Made by a program: the position numbers and the translations under genes
Shown here: in pieces, positions 1 through 7,421 of the stretch
Layout of the letters: every line of letters begins with the position of its first letter
Numbering within the stretch: position 1 is the stretch's first letter
Notes under the pieces: generated by a model
Databases searched by the model: none
Told to the model about the DNA's origin: nothing
Seen by the model: only the letters and a program-made list of their open reading frames with translations
Assembly: GCA_937892105.1 (NCBI GenBank)
Contig: CALAUZ010000042.1
Span: 1-13,491, forward strand
DNA length: 13,491 bases
Source of the DNA: an uncultured Fretibacterium sp.
GTDB lineage: Bacteria > Synergistota > Synergistia > Synergistales > Aminobacteriaceae
Direction of reading: 5' to 3'

Positions 1-142
1 AGTCAAAGCCTTCGTCGTGAAGAGTGCCTGCTAGTTCAGGAGGTAAAATCGAATATAACATCGACTGAAATAAATGAAGATTCGCAGATGGTAGACGTAT
101 CGAAGATTTATCAGATGACGTTAGCAAAAACGTTATGTGCAT
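1..142 (-). CDS. cas6: Cas6-like CRISPR repeat endoribonuclease, N-terminal 47 residues only (runs off window)
   Basis: Cas6 proteins cut pre-crRNA within the repeat to give mature guides for type I and III CRISPR complexes. Reading the minus strand from an ATG at 142-140 gives 47 residues starting MHITFLLTSS and reaching SMLYSILPPELAGTLHDEGF before the window ends. The order is that of Cas6 N-termini: a first beta strand, an L-P motif near residue 17, a helix with S-M/A-I/L-Y, then P-E-L/Y-A and the LHDEG(F/Y) motif that ends the first helix-loop. The start is fixed by an AGGAGG at 149-154, six bases upstream. The catalytic residues and the C-terminal glycine-rich loop lie outside the window. 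It is divergent to the CARF-HD/RNA polymerase operon, which places that operon at a CRISPR locus. The call rests on short motifs only, so a diverged relative is possible. Confidence 0.72.
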   Translation of the reverse strand, partial: MHITFLLTSSDKSSIRLPSANLHLFQSMLYSILPPELAGTLHDEGFD

Positions 143-163
143 TGTGTTCCTCCTTTTATTTTG

Positions 164-192
164 ATAATATCATAAAATTCTATAATAATCAA
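164..192 (-). promoter_or_regulatory. Sigma70-like promoter for the Cas6-like gene
   Basis: On the minus strand TTGATT (plus-strand positions 187-192) and TATTAT (164-169) are separated by 17 bases, close to consensus. The -10 lies about 20 bp before the cas6 ribosome binding site. It runs divergently from, and only a few bases from, the promoter of the CARF-HD operon. Confidence 0.6.
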
Positions 193-199
193 AAATTAT

Positions 200-228
200 T
201 TGAGTGAATCGTCATTATATTGTACAAT
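200..228 (+). promoter_or_regulatory. Sigma70-like promoter for the CARF-HD/RNA polymerase operon
   Basis: TTGAGT at 200-205 and TACAAT at 223-228 are spaced by exactly 17 bases. Transcription would start near 235, leaving a leader of about 34 nt before the ATG at 269. The -10 is embedded in the palindrome at 217-230, so a protein bound there would block the promoter. The host housekeeping polymerase is therefore the likely first transcriber of the operon that encodes the second polymerase. Confidence 0.6.
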
Positions 229-230
229 AT
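217..230. promoter_or_regulatory. 14-bp perfect palindrome over the operon -10 element (candidate operator)
   Basis: ATATTGTACAATAT reads identically on both strands and covers the -10 hexamer of the plus-strand promoter. Position and symmetry fit a dimeric repressor site. No classical DNA-binding repressor is encoded in the operon, so the binding protein, if any, is unknown. AT-rich DNA yields short palindromes by chance, but 14 perfect bases over a -10 are worth noting. Confidence 0.4.
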
Positions 231-268
231 TTGAAATGATAAAAAATTTCACGTAGAAGGGTTTAATA

Positions 269-2338
269 ATGGGAAGACAAATTTTCATGATATGTACTTC
301 AGGTACATCAGCAGTTACAGGACTGGCAAGTGTAAAAGCTCTGCTATCTACTTCAACTGTGTCTATAACGAATCAACAAATTATAAACGCAATTCTTGAA
401 ACTCCTCCGCAAGACTCAAGAGACTATAATGAGAGAATGGCCGCTATTGAGATTATGAAAGCTCCGTCAGCAAACATTCACACGGATTTTGGAGCATCAG
501 AAAAATTCCCGAGTGCCGAACTTCAGACTATATTAAGATGGTTGAGAGAATCGCCCGATGTTGATGAATTACGAATTACTCTGCTTCCGTCTCAAGATCC
601 TAAATCAATACTCACAGCTAACGTAACCGCTGTATGTCTACAAATTTTGCAGCCACTTTTCCCCAACGTTAAATTTATCTTTAGCCGCAGCTATCCCGGA
701 ATTATTCCACTTCCGATTAAAGTAGATACTCGCCAAGAATTTTTGTCATCAGTTGCGAATTTATATCATGAACTGGATACTTTGATTGCAAATAAATCTC
801 CTGATGAAGACGTTATAATTTGTTCTACTGGAGGCTATAAAGCTGTATCTGGCTTCGCTATGGTTTACGCACAACTGCATTCACTACCTTGTCTGTATTC
901 GTTTGAGATGTCTCCTGCTGCTTATGAAGTTATGAGTATGCCTCTTGGTTATGCTTATTCAATGCTCGATGAAGAGATTAACATGTTAAAAGCCGTCTAC
1001 AGAGACACTGAGATTGATAAATCTGCTCTGCCTCAATGGGTGAAGGACTCGGAATTATTTGCTGGTACTTTTCTTAAAAGCTATGAACAGGCGCGTGAAA
1101 AGCCTTATGGTACTGGCGAAGAACTATTCAGAAGACTTCGGAAATGTCAAAACGGTAATGAATGGGCAGATTATTTGCAGGAGCTTTTAGTTAACAAGTG
1201 GTCGGAATTATGGCAGGGAGATCAGATCCCTGAAACAGTTGAGCATAGCCGCAGACATTCTAAACGCTTAATGGAGTTAGCTGCTAATTTATTCAGATGT
1301 GCCGGCGATAAAATTTCACGTATAGGCTTCACTGACAAAGACCCTAGGCCGCTAGCTTTATTGATAGCGTCGGTTTACTTGCATGATATTGGACACACTG
1401 CGCTTTCTTATCCTATAATAGTTAATGATAATGACATTGATAACGAAAACTTGTTCCCGCTTGGATTATTCCCTTCTGCTGTTCGTGAACTTCATCATTT
1501 ATTGACAGGCGAATTATTAACAGGAAATCCATCAAGATATTTTATGAGCGATAAATACTCTGATAAAGCAAAATTACTTCAAAAGTGTGTGCCGTTAATT
1601 GCAGCTCATCATAGGGGCTATACATCTTTGAAGGGAAACGCAGCAAAACTAGATGACAATGACAGAATCGCTAAAGCAGGAAATTTATTATTAGGTCGAG
1701 AAAAATTTTCTGAAACTTTAAGACCGTTAGAGGAACGAGCAAAGGTGATTGATATTCCGATGGATATATTGTTGAATGTTACGGCGTTATTACGAGTTCT
1801 TGATGGCTGTGATGTTCAGGCTGATAGGGTCATAAGCAAACACTATCTTGAATACAGAAATCAAAGAAGCAGTGATGAAGCGAGATTGATTCATGCTGAA
1901 TTATTATCTTGTATAAGGCAATTACCGCTAAATCTTCAAGAAGAAGCTAACTATTTACGCAACAACTTATCTGAAAATGAGATCAAAGACTGTTGCAAGC
2001 GAATTTATTCAAAAGTTTTTGACTCTCTCTATAATCTCAAAGAGCAATATAGAACGTGGCGCAATCTTCAAAGTGAAGCCTTGCCGGAGTTTATGGCATT
2101 GTCTTTGATTAATCGTCTTGCTTTCAAACTTGAGCAGCATATACATTTTAAGAAACATCAATGCGTGAGCTTTGTACTTCCAGTAATGGACAATAATAGA
2201 AACCTGATTAACATACAAATATTTGCAAACGATGAAAACTCTGACACAATCAACGAAATAATGAACGATATTAACAAGGAATATAATGCAGTGAAAGATA
2301 TATTAATTGATTTTCCAGCATTTGAGGCGAGGTGCTAA
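269..2338 (+). CDS. CARF-HD protein: cyclic-oligoadenylate sensor domain fused to HD phosphohydrolase
   Basis: Residues 1 to about 240 look like a CARF domain of the Csm6/Crn1/APE2256 type: an N-terminal strand ending in a Thr/Ser/Gly loop (TSGTS, residues 10-14), the STGGYK motif at 186-191 and a following Y-x-FE strand. CARF domains bind cyclic oligoadenylates made by Cas10 in type III CRISPR immunity; the Ser near residue 11 and Lys191 sit where ring nucleases such as Sso2081 have catalytic residues. Residues about 320-520 form an HD domain with H326, the H372-D373 pair in LHDIGH, H447/H448 and D512, a complete metal-ligand set. The last 170 residues are helical and unrecognised; I see no HEPN R-x4-6-H motif. 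The start is supported by AGAAGG at 255-260, eight bases upstream. The stop abuts the next ATG. The HD substrate (nucleic acid, dNTP or cyclic nucleotide) cannot be told from sequence. Confidence 0.82.
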   Translation: MGRQIFMICTSGTSAVTGLASVKALLSTSTVSITNQQIINAILETPPQDSRDYNERMAAIEIMKAPSANIHTDFGASEKFPSAELQTILRWLRESPDVDELRITLLPSQDPKSILTANVTAVCLQILQPLFPNVKFIFSRSYPGIIPLPIKVDTRQEFLSSVANLYHELDTLIANKSPDEDVIICSTGGYKAVSGFAMVYAQLHSLPCLYSFEMSPAAYEVMSMPLGYAYSMLDEEINMLKAVYRDTEIDKSALPQWVKDSELFAGTFLKSYEQAREKPYGTGEELFRRLRKCQNGNEWADYLQELLVNKWSELWQGDQIPETVEHSRRHSKRLMELAANLFRCAGDKISRIGFTDKDPRPLALLIASVYLHDIGHTALSYPIIVNDNDIDNENLFPLGLFPSAVRELHHLLTGELLTGNPSRYFMSDKYSDKAKLLQKCVPLIAAHHRGYTSLKGNAAKLDDNDRIAKAGNLLLGREKFSETLRPLEERAKVIDIPMDILLNVTALLRVLDGCDVQADRVISKHYLEYRNQRSSDEARLIHAELLSCIRQLPLNLQEEANYLRNNLSENEIKDCCKRIYSKVFDSLYNLKEQYRTWRNLQSEALPEFMALSLINRLAFKLEQHIHFKKHQCVSFVLPVMDNNRNLINIQIFANDENSDTINEIMNDINKEYNAVKDILIDFPAFEARC

Positions 2339-5300
2339 ATGACTGCGAATGATATTATTAACGATGTGCGCAAATGGCTTGAAGATACAGATATAGAAGT
2401 TAATCTAATATCGACTGCTGGAACTGAAAACGAGCTTATCAGCTTGGAATTATACGGTGCCTCTGTTAAGGAATTAGCGGAGTATTACGGGACTGATGGG
2501 CGATTGATATTAAATTGGATATTACCGAATTTCAAGGACAATGGCTGTGCTATACGAGATTTTCAGACCGGAGAAATTTATTCATCTGGTTATATTTACC
2601 GCAGACCGGAATTTGATAAGGACAAGCGCGAAAAAAATATCAAGCCGTTGAGGTTATGTCCTGATCTCGATAAAGGTGAAGTCTACCCTGCATGGTATAA
2701 CGATATTAGGCTCAAATGGAAACGTTTTGCACGCAGCATAACTAACAAGAAATGTACTCTGAATAATTTTGTGCGTCTTGAGGCTGGATTAAATGCCTTT
2801 TTCACAAGTTCTTCAGCAAGGCAGGCAGCACGTTTTACAAAAGAGAGCAGAGAAAATGAAAATCCATTATTGAGGCTGGAGAATAAACGACAAGTTCTGA
2901 TTAATTGGCCGTGTGAGACTCTAGGACGCTTGAGAATCCCTCACTCTTCACATATAAATAAATTATGTCCTTTTGAAACTCCTGAATCAAAATTGACTGG
3001 ATTGCAATTAAATTTATCTGCTGATGCTGAACCAAGTGGAGGCAAAATAATATCCGGCGATGAGTTATTGTCTATAGCTGTAGGATTAATCCCTTATCCT
3101 AATCATACTGATGGGCCTAGACTGATGATGGGCGGAAAAAATATGAAACAAGCTGAAGCTGGAATTGTTGGTGCAGAAGCTCCGATTGTACCGGGATACT
3201 ATGAAGGAATTAAATCACGCGACATAAAATCTCTGCGTCCTAACTTAAAGAAGCTGCGGTTCTTTCCTTATTTAGGGCTTAATGCTCTCACAGTCATAAT
3301 GCCTTATAATGGTTACACTTATGAAGATGGGCTTGTGATTTCTGAATCACTTGCTGAAAGACTCTGCATTAAAGAGGACATTTACAGACGGTCGAAAACT
3401 TTTGATGTAACGTTGAAGGCCTCCGAACTCGTCGCGCTTGATATAGATATTGAGTCAGGAAATGACGGCATGAGCAAAATTTTCGCGCATATAGGAGGAC
3501 GATACATATACGGAGATGAATTGTCGAGACCTAGATTAAAGTTTTACTCAATCGATAATCCAGAGCAAGAAAAATCTTGGCACGAACGCTATGAACATCA
3601 CGCGCCAGGAAACTTGACAGCAATAAGCATAAACTACATTCTCAAAAAGGAGTCTGGAAGTGTACTCAAAGGCACGAAATTTTACGAGGTAGAATTAACT
3701 ATCAAGTGGGAATTTCTCATTGAACGTCCTATGGGTTTGGGCGATAAATTGACCGGACGCAATGGCAATAAAGGTGTAGTAACCAAAATTCTTCCTGATG
3801 AAAAAATGCCGCATATTCACTTTGCTGATGAAATAAAACCAGCTGAATTAATAATTTCTCCGTGTTCGATAATTGGGCGCAAAAACCTTGGGCAAATTTG
3901 GGAAATGACTCACTCGTTATTGATAAAGAAGGGCGGCGAAAAACTCAAAGCCTTAACTGATGATAACGATATCGATATAAATAACATTCACATTGATGAA
4001 GTTCCGGAGATAAAAGACAGGTTGGGCGAATTTTTACAGGAAGCTGGCTGTAACGATTTCGGAACGTTTGAAGTAACATGTGATGGAAAAACTTTTCATG
4101 CGTTCGCAGGGTGGCAATATTTCTGCCGTCTTCATCATCACGCTTGGAAAAAATTACAGGCTCGTGGCACAAAAGCTCCTTATGATTCTGCAACTGGTCA
4201 GCCTTTACGATGTGCTGCTCTCACTGGTCAACGAATGGGCGAAATGGAAAACTGGTCATTGCTTAGTCATGGTGCTGTTGATGTATTAATGGAAATGCGA
4301 CGAACTCAGACTGGAAATTTTGCTAAAACTCGTGAATTATTCAGGAAAATTTTGCGTTCTCTAGGTATAGTCATTAGCGAAGATATTGCAGGTCTTAATA
4401 TTAACTCACGAAATCATGATGATGACATTTTAGAGAGAAAAAATTTACGTACAGCTTTAACTTCAGATAGAGAACAAACTGCTTTTTGCGGGATTATCAA
4501 CGATACAACGTGCAAAGCTGAAGCCGAAGATATCCTTTCAAGACTGAAGGACGAGAAATTAGCCAAAAAACTTGAAGAGCTTATAAAAAGTGAAATGTTC
4601 TTCAACGAGGACGGAAGCATACACATTGAGCCAGATATATTGCAATACTCAGCGGATATGTCTTATGGTATTCAGGAAACTGGAACTATCTTGTTAAATA
4701 AGCAACCGTTATTGAAAGAATTATTGCTGAAATTCTGCATAGATCGTAACGATTTTAACAGAGCTGAAGCCTTGATAGCATACAAGGACGGTTTGATTAA
4801 TCTCTTATCGCATAAAACCGGAATACCACGTTATTATTTATCAGGAAGACGTTACAATCATTCTGGACGAGCTGTTATAGTCCCTGAACCTTCATTGAGA
4901 GTTGATAATGTATATTTGCCAGCAGCTATGTTAATTGAGTTGCTTGAAGGTTACGATAAGATTTATACTAACATGCTTCCGGAAGAGCTAAAGGATTTGA
5001 GCTTGACCAGAAAAATTTTCAATGACTACTATACACATAAGGACGAGGCTAGAAAACTTGCGAGGACATTTGATGAATTTCTATTACGCGATGAAGGCGA
5101 GTTATGGTGTTTTATGATCCGTCAGCCTAGCTTGCATCGTCATAGCATTCAAGCTTTCAGGATACGTTGTTGGGAGTTTCCTGTTATCGGTCTTCCTCCG
5201 TTCGTAACTCCTGGATTCAACGCTGATTTTGATGGCGATACAATGGCTGTCTTTATTCCTGCTTATAAGCATGCAAGCAACTTGAGCAAATTCTCTATTT

Positions 5301-6568
5301 TGAATAATCCAGGCATAGTTGGAAATGGAAAAAGCGCACTTGCAGATTCACTTGATTTAGCGTTAGGATATTGGAACATGAATCACTCTAAACTCTCTGA
5401 CTATATGTGCGAGCTTCTCAAAAATACTTCTCCGGAAAAACTAGCAGATATATTACAGGACTTGCAAGGGAAAATTACGACAGCTTCATGTGGTGCAGCA
5501 ACTTTAACGCCTCTTGAGTTCAATAGGTCAATAGAATATACGAATATAGACACGTTAATCAAGTCAGGAGCAAAAGGAAGCCGTGAAGACTTCGAAAAAA
5601 TCACTGATAAAATCGGAACAATAAGCGACAAAATGAAGGACGAGGATAACTTGCTTGACTCCGAGAATATGGAAACAGTAACAATTAACGGGAATTTTTG
5701 GGACGGCCTAAATGATGAAGAGCTATTCATTTACAGTTATTCATCACGATATTCAATGGCGCAAAAGAAACTTTCTGTAGCTGAAGCCGGATATTTATCT
5801 CGTCAACTTGCCGAAAAGCTTTACGAATACACAGTTAATAGTCATGATTGCGGCTCAACTGAAGGACTTGAAATTTCATATTCTCATGAAAAAGATCGCC
5901 TCTTAATCAACGGGGAAATCTTGCCAACTCTCGGCATAAAAAAAGATATAGAGCGCATTTTATGGGGAAGAGTTATAGTAGGTCAAAATCATTGCATTAA
6001 TTCCGATGAATTGGAATATATCTTGACATCTCTAAAGGCTGGAAATAAGATTTTTGTGCGCTCTCCTCTTTGTTGTCATGAACGTGAAAATGGTCACGTA
6101 TGTGCTATGTGTTATGGCGCAGATGTTGCAACTAGGCCTTATGACAAGCCCGAACCTGTTTATGAAAATTTTGCGGCTGGATTAACTGCAGCTCAAGCTA
6201 TAGGCGAACGAGGCACTCAGCTTGCTATGAAACGCTTTCACAATGTCGGAAGTAATTCAACTAGTCCGATACAGGCTATACGAAAATTGCTTGTAAAAAG
6301 TGATAAAGCTTCAATAGCTCAAATACTCGAAGAAATTCTCACACTTGAGGCTCATACAGCTAACAAAGAGCTCCCGCAATCATTGATACATTTTGAGATC
6401 GCAGCAGCTTACAAAGATTCTGAATCGCCCAGCGAAAATTATTTATCTCAAATTGCCGGTGAAAAAATTTCACGCTTATTAATGAAGAAGCCTGATGAAG
6501 TTTTCAAATTTCACGATAGCTTAGCTACAATAAAGAGCCGTTTATTATGGGAAGGAGGAGCAAATTAA
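2339..6568 (+). CDS. Single-chain RNA polymerase: fused, reduced beta and beta-prime catalytic cores
   Basis: DNA-dependent RNA polymerase of the two-barrel type in one 1409-residue chain; E. coli beta plus beta-prime total about 2750. Beta part: the rifampicin-region equivalent at about 155-200, PFETPES at 211-217 (PIETPEG), GDKLTGRNGNKG at 468-479 with K470 and K478 matching E. coli K1065 and K1073, GQRMGEME from 630, and a beta C-terminal motif ending near 681. Beta-prime part: SGRRYNHSGR at 835-844, catalytic NADFDGD at 961-967 with three Asp, bridge helix near 1130-1160, second zinc site (C1171, C1245/1246, C1255, C1258), and trigger loop with M1297, K1298 and H1301. Missing or very short: about 350 residues of beta N-terminal lobes, the beta-prime N-terminal zinc ribbon and most of the beta-prime clamp, and most of the C-terminus after the trigger loop. 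No alpha or omega gene is present. All core residues are intact, so activity is likely; its template and promoter are unknown. Confidence 0.93.
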   Translation: MTANDIINDVRKWLEDTDIEVNLISTAGTENELISLELYGASVKELAEYYGTDGRLILNWILPNFKDNGCAIRDFQTGEIYSSGYIYRRPEFDKDKREKNIKPLRLCPDLDKGEVYPAWYNDIRLKWKRFARSITNKKCTLNNFVRLEAGLNAFFTSSSARQAARFTKESRENENPLLRLENKRQVLINWPCETLGRLRIPHSSHINKLCPFETPESKLTGLQLNLSADAEPSGGKIISGDELLSIAVGLIPYPNHTDGPRLMMGGKNMKQAEAGIVGAEAPIVPGYYEGIKSRDIKSLRPNLKKLRFFPYLGLNALTVIMPYNGYTYEDGLVISESLAERLCIKEDIYRRSKTFDVTLKASELVALDIDIESGNDGMSKIFAHIGGRYIYGDELSRPRLKFYSIDNPEQEKSWHERYEHHAPGNLTAISINYILKKESGSVLKGTKFYEVELTIKWEFLIERPMGLGDKLTGRNGNKGVVTKILPDEKMPHIHFADEIKPAELIISPCSIIGRKNLGQIWEMTHSLLIKKGGEKLKALTDDNDIDINNIHIDEVPEIKDRLGEFLQEAGCNDFGTFEVTCDGKTFHAFAGWQYFCRLHHHAWKKLQARGTKAPYDSATGQPLRCAALTGQRMGEMENWSLLSHGAVDVLMEMRRTQTGNFAKTRELFRKILRSLGIVISEDIAGLNINSRNHDDDILERKNLRTALTSDREQTAFCGIINDTTCKAEAEDILSRLKDEKLAKKLEELIKSEMFFNEDGSIHIEPDILQYSADMSYGIQETGTILLNKQPLLKELLLKFCIDRNDFNRAEALIAYKDGLINLLSHKTGIPRYYLSGRRYNHSGRAVIVPEPSLRVDNVYLPAAMLIELLEGYDKIYTNMLPEELKDLSLTRKIFNDYYTHKDEARKLARTFDEFLLRDEGELWCFMIRQPSLHRHSIQAFRIRCWEFPVIGLPPFVTPGFNADFDGDTMAVFIPAYKHASNLSKFSILNNPGIVGNGKSALADSLDLALGYWNMNHSKLSDYMCELLKNTSPEKLADILQDLQGKITTASCGAATLTPLEFNRSIEYTNIDTLIKSGAKGSREDFEKITDKIGTISDKMKDEDNLLDSENMETVTINGNFWDGLNDEELFIYSYSSRYSMAQKKLSVAEAGYLSRQLAEKLYEYTVNSHDCGSTEGLEISYSHEKDRLLINGEILPTLGIKKDIERILWGRVIVGQNHCINSDELEYILTSLKAGNKIFVRSPLCCHERENGHVCAMCYGADVATRPYDKPEPVYENFAAGLTAAQAIGERGTQLAMKRFHNVGSNSTSPIQAIRKLLVKSDKASIAQILEEILTLEAHTANKELPQSLIHFEIAAAYKDSESPSENYLSQIAGEKISRLLMKKPDEVFKFHDSLATIKSRLLWEGGAN

Positions 6569-6569
6569 C

Positions 6570-7421
6570 ATGGCACTTAGGAATCGACAACGAACCAGCA
6601 CAAAGCACTCATTACGAGAACAGATTCGCAACAGAGGGTATTCATACGTTGATAATAACACTGACATCAACGAAATCGAACTAACTCCCGAAGATTATGA
6701 TGACGCACCGTATGAAGCAGATGATCTTTCAGATTATGAAGAAGGCGAAGAACTTCAAGACGATATACATATATCGAAATGTTCAGGTATACAGCCTATA
6801 TGGTTATTATATGAAGGACAGATTTTATGGGCAACTTCAAATTTTGGTACAAGGCTTGCTGAAAGAGAATACTTAAGGAGGCGTCTTCAGTTACTGCTGA
6901 ATTTTCTTAAAGGTCAATTTCCTGATAAAAGCTATGATGTTTTGCTGTTGAGCCTTCAGGGCTTCTTTGTCCGTGATAACGATAACGATGAAGACGCAAA
7001 ATATTGGCTTGAATCGTTGAAAAACGTTGGAATTATCTACGGTGAAGGGAAGATACTTGTGCTGAAAAATTTCAGGGCATCTAAAGGTGAAAGCAAGAGC
7101 AGAGGGTTAGTAAGACTTCCTAAATACCTTGAGTATTTATGGCTGGAACGTGAACTTATGAAAACAGAAAACATTTCGGACAAGCCATTTTCATGGATAA
7201 ATTGTCAACGCTGGCTGCCTGATGGTCTAAAAAGTTTTTGCAGAGAGATCAACGAATTTTGCGCTATGCTTGATAATCAGAAACGCGACAATAACACGCA
7301 CGGACTCGGTCTAAAGCGAGTTGAATTTGGCTATATGGATTCAACGTTACAGCGTAAGAGGCTAAAAGAGTGGGCGCAATGGTGGGATAAAAAGGAGAAA
7401 GAGAATGACATACGATATTAA
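6570..7421 (+). CDS. Unrecognised 283-residue protein with acidic N-terminal segment, polymerase operon
   Basis: I do not recognise a family. Residues 1-25 are basic and polar, residues about 30-77 are very rich in Asp and Glu, and the rest (about 78-283) is a mixed helical domain containing a Leu-rich helix near 105-120, a likely helix-turn-helix-sized unit near 120-170 and a Trp/Lys-rich C-terminus. There is no signal peptide or membrane segment. AAGGAGGAG sits about 10 bases before the ATG, and the gene starts one base after the polymerase stop. Its place between the polymerase and the AAA+ gene suggests a partner of the polymerase, for example a specificity (sigma-like) or assembly subunit standing in for missing lobes; that is inference from position only. 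No sigma54 RpoN box or sigma70 region 2 motif is visible. Confidence 0.85.
   Translation: MALRNRQRTSTKHSLREQIRNRGYSYVDNNTDINEIELTPEDYDDAPYEADDLSDYEEGEELQDDIHISKCSGIQPIWLLYEGQILWATSNFGTRLAEREYLRRRLQLLLNFLKGQFPDKSYDVLLLSLQGFFVRDNDNDEDAKYWLESLKNVGIIYGEGKILVLKNFRASKGESKSRGLVRLPKYLEYLWLERELMKTENISDKPFSWINCQRWLPDGLKSFCREINEFCAMLDNQKRDNNTHGLGLKRVEFGYMDSTLQRKRLKEWAQWWDKKEKENDIRY

Noticed and set aside
2009..2218. Minus-strand short frames within the CARF-HD, polymerase and AAA+ genes
   Set aside because: They lie fully antisense to well-supported genes and lack ribosome binding sites and recognisable motifs.
1880..2330. HEPN RNase domain at the C-terminus of the CARF-HD protein
   Set aside because: CARF proteins often carry HEPN, but no R-x4-6-H motif is visible in this helical region.
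4430..4800. Beta-prime N-terminal zinc ribbon in the fused polymerase
   Set aside because: Only two isolated cysteines occur here and no C-x-C/C-x2-C pattern, so the first zinc site appears to be absent.
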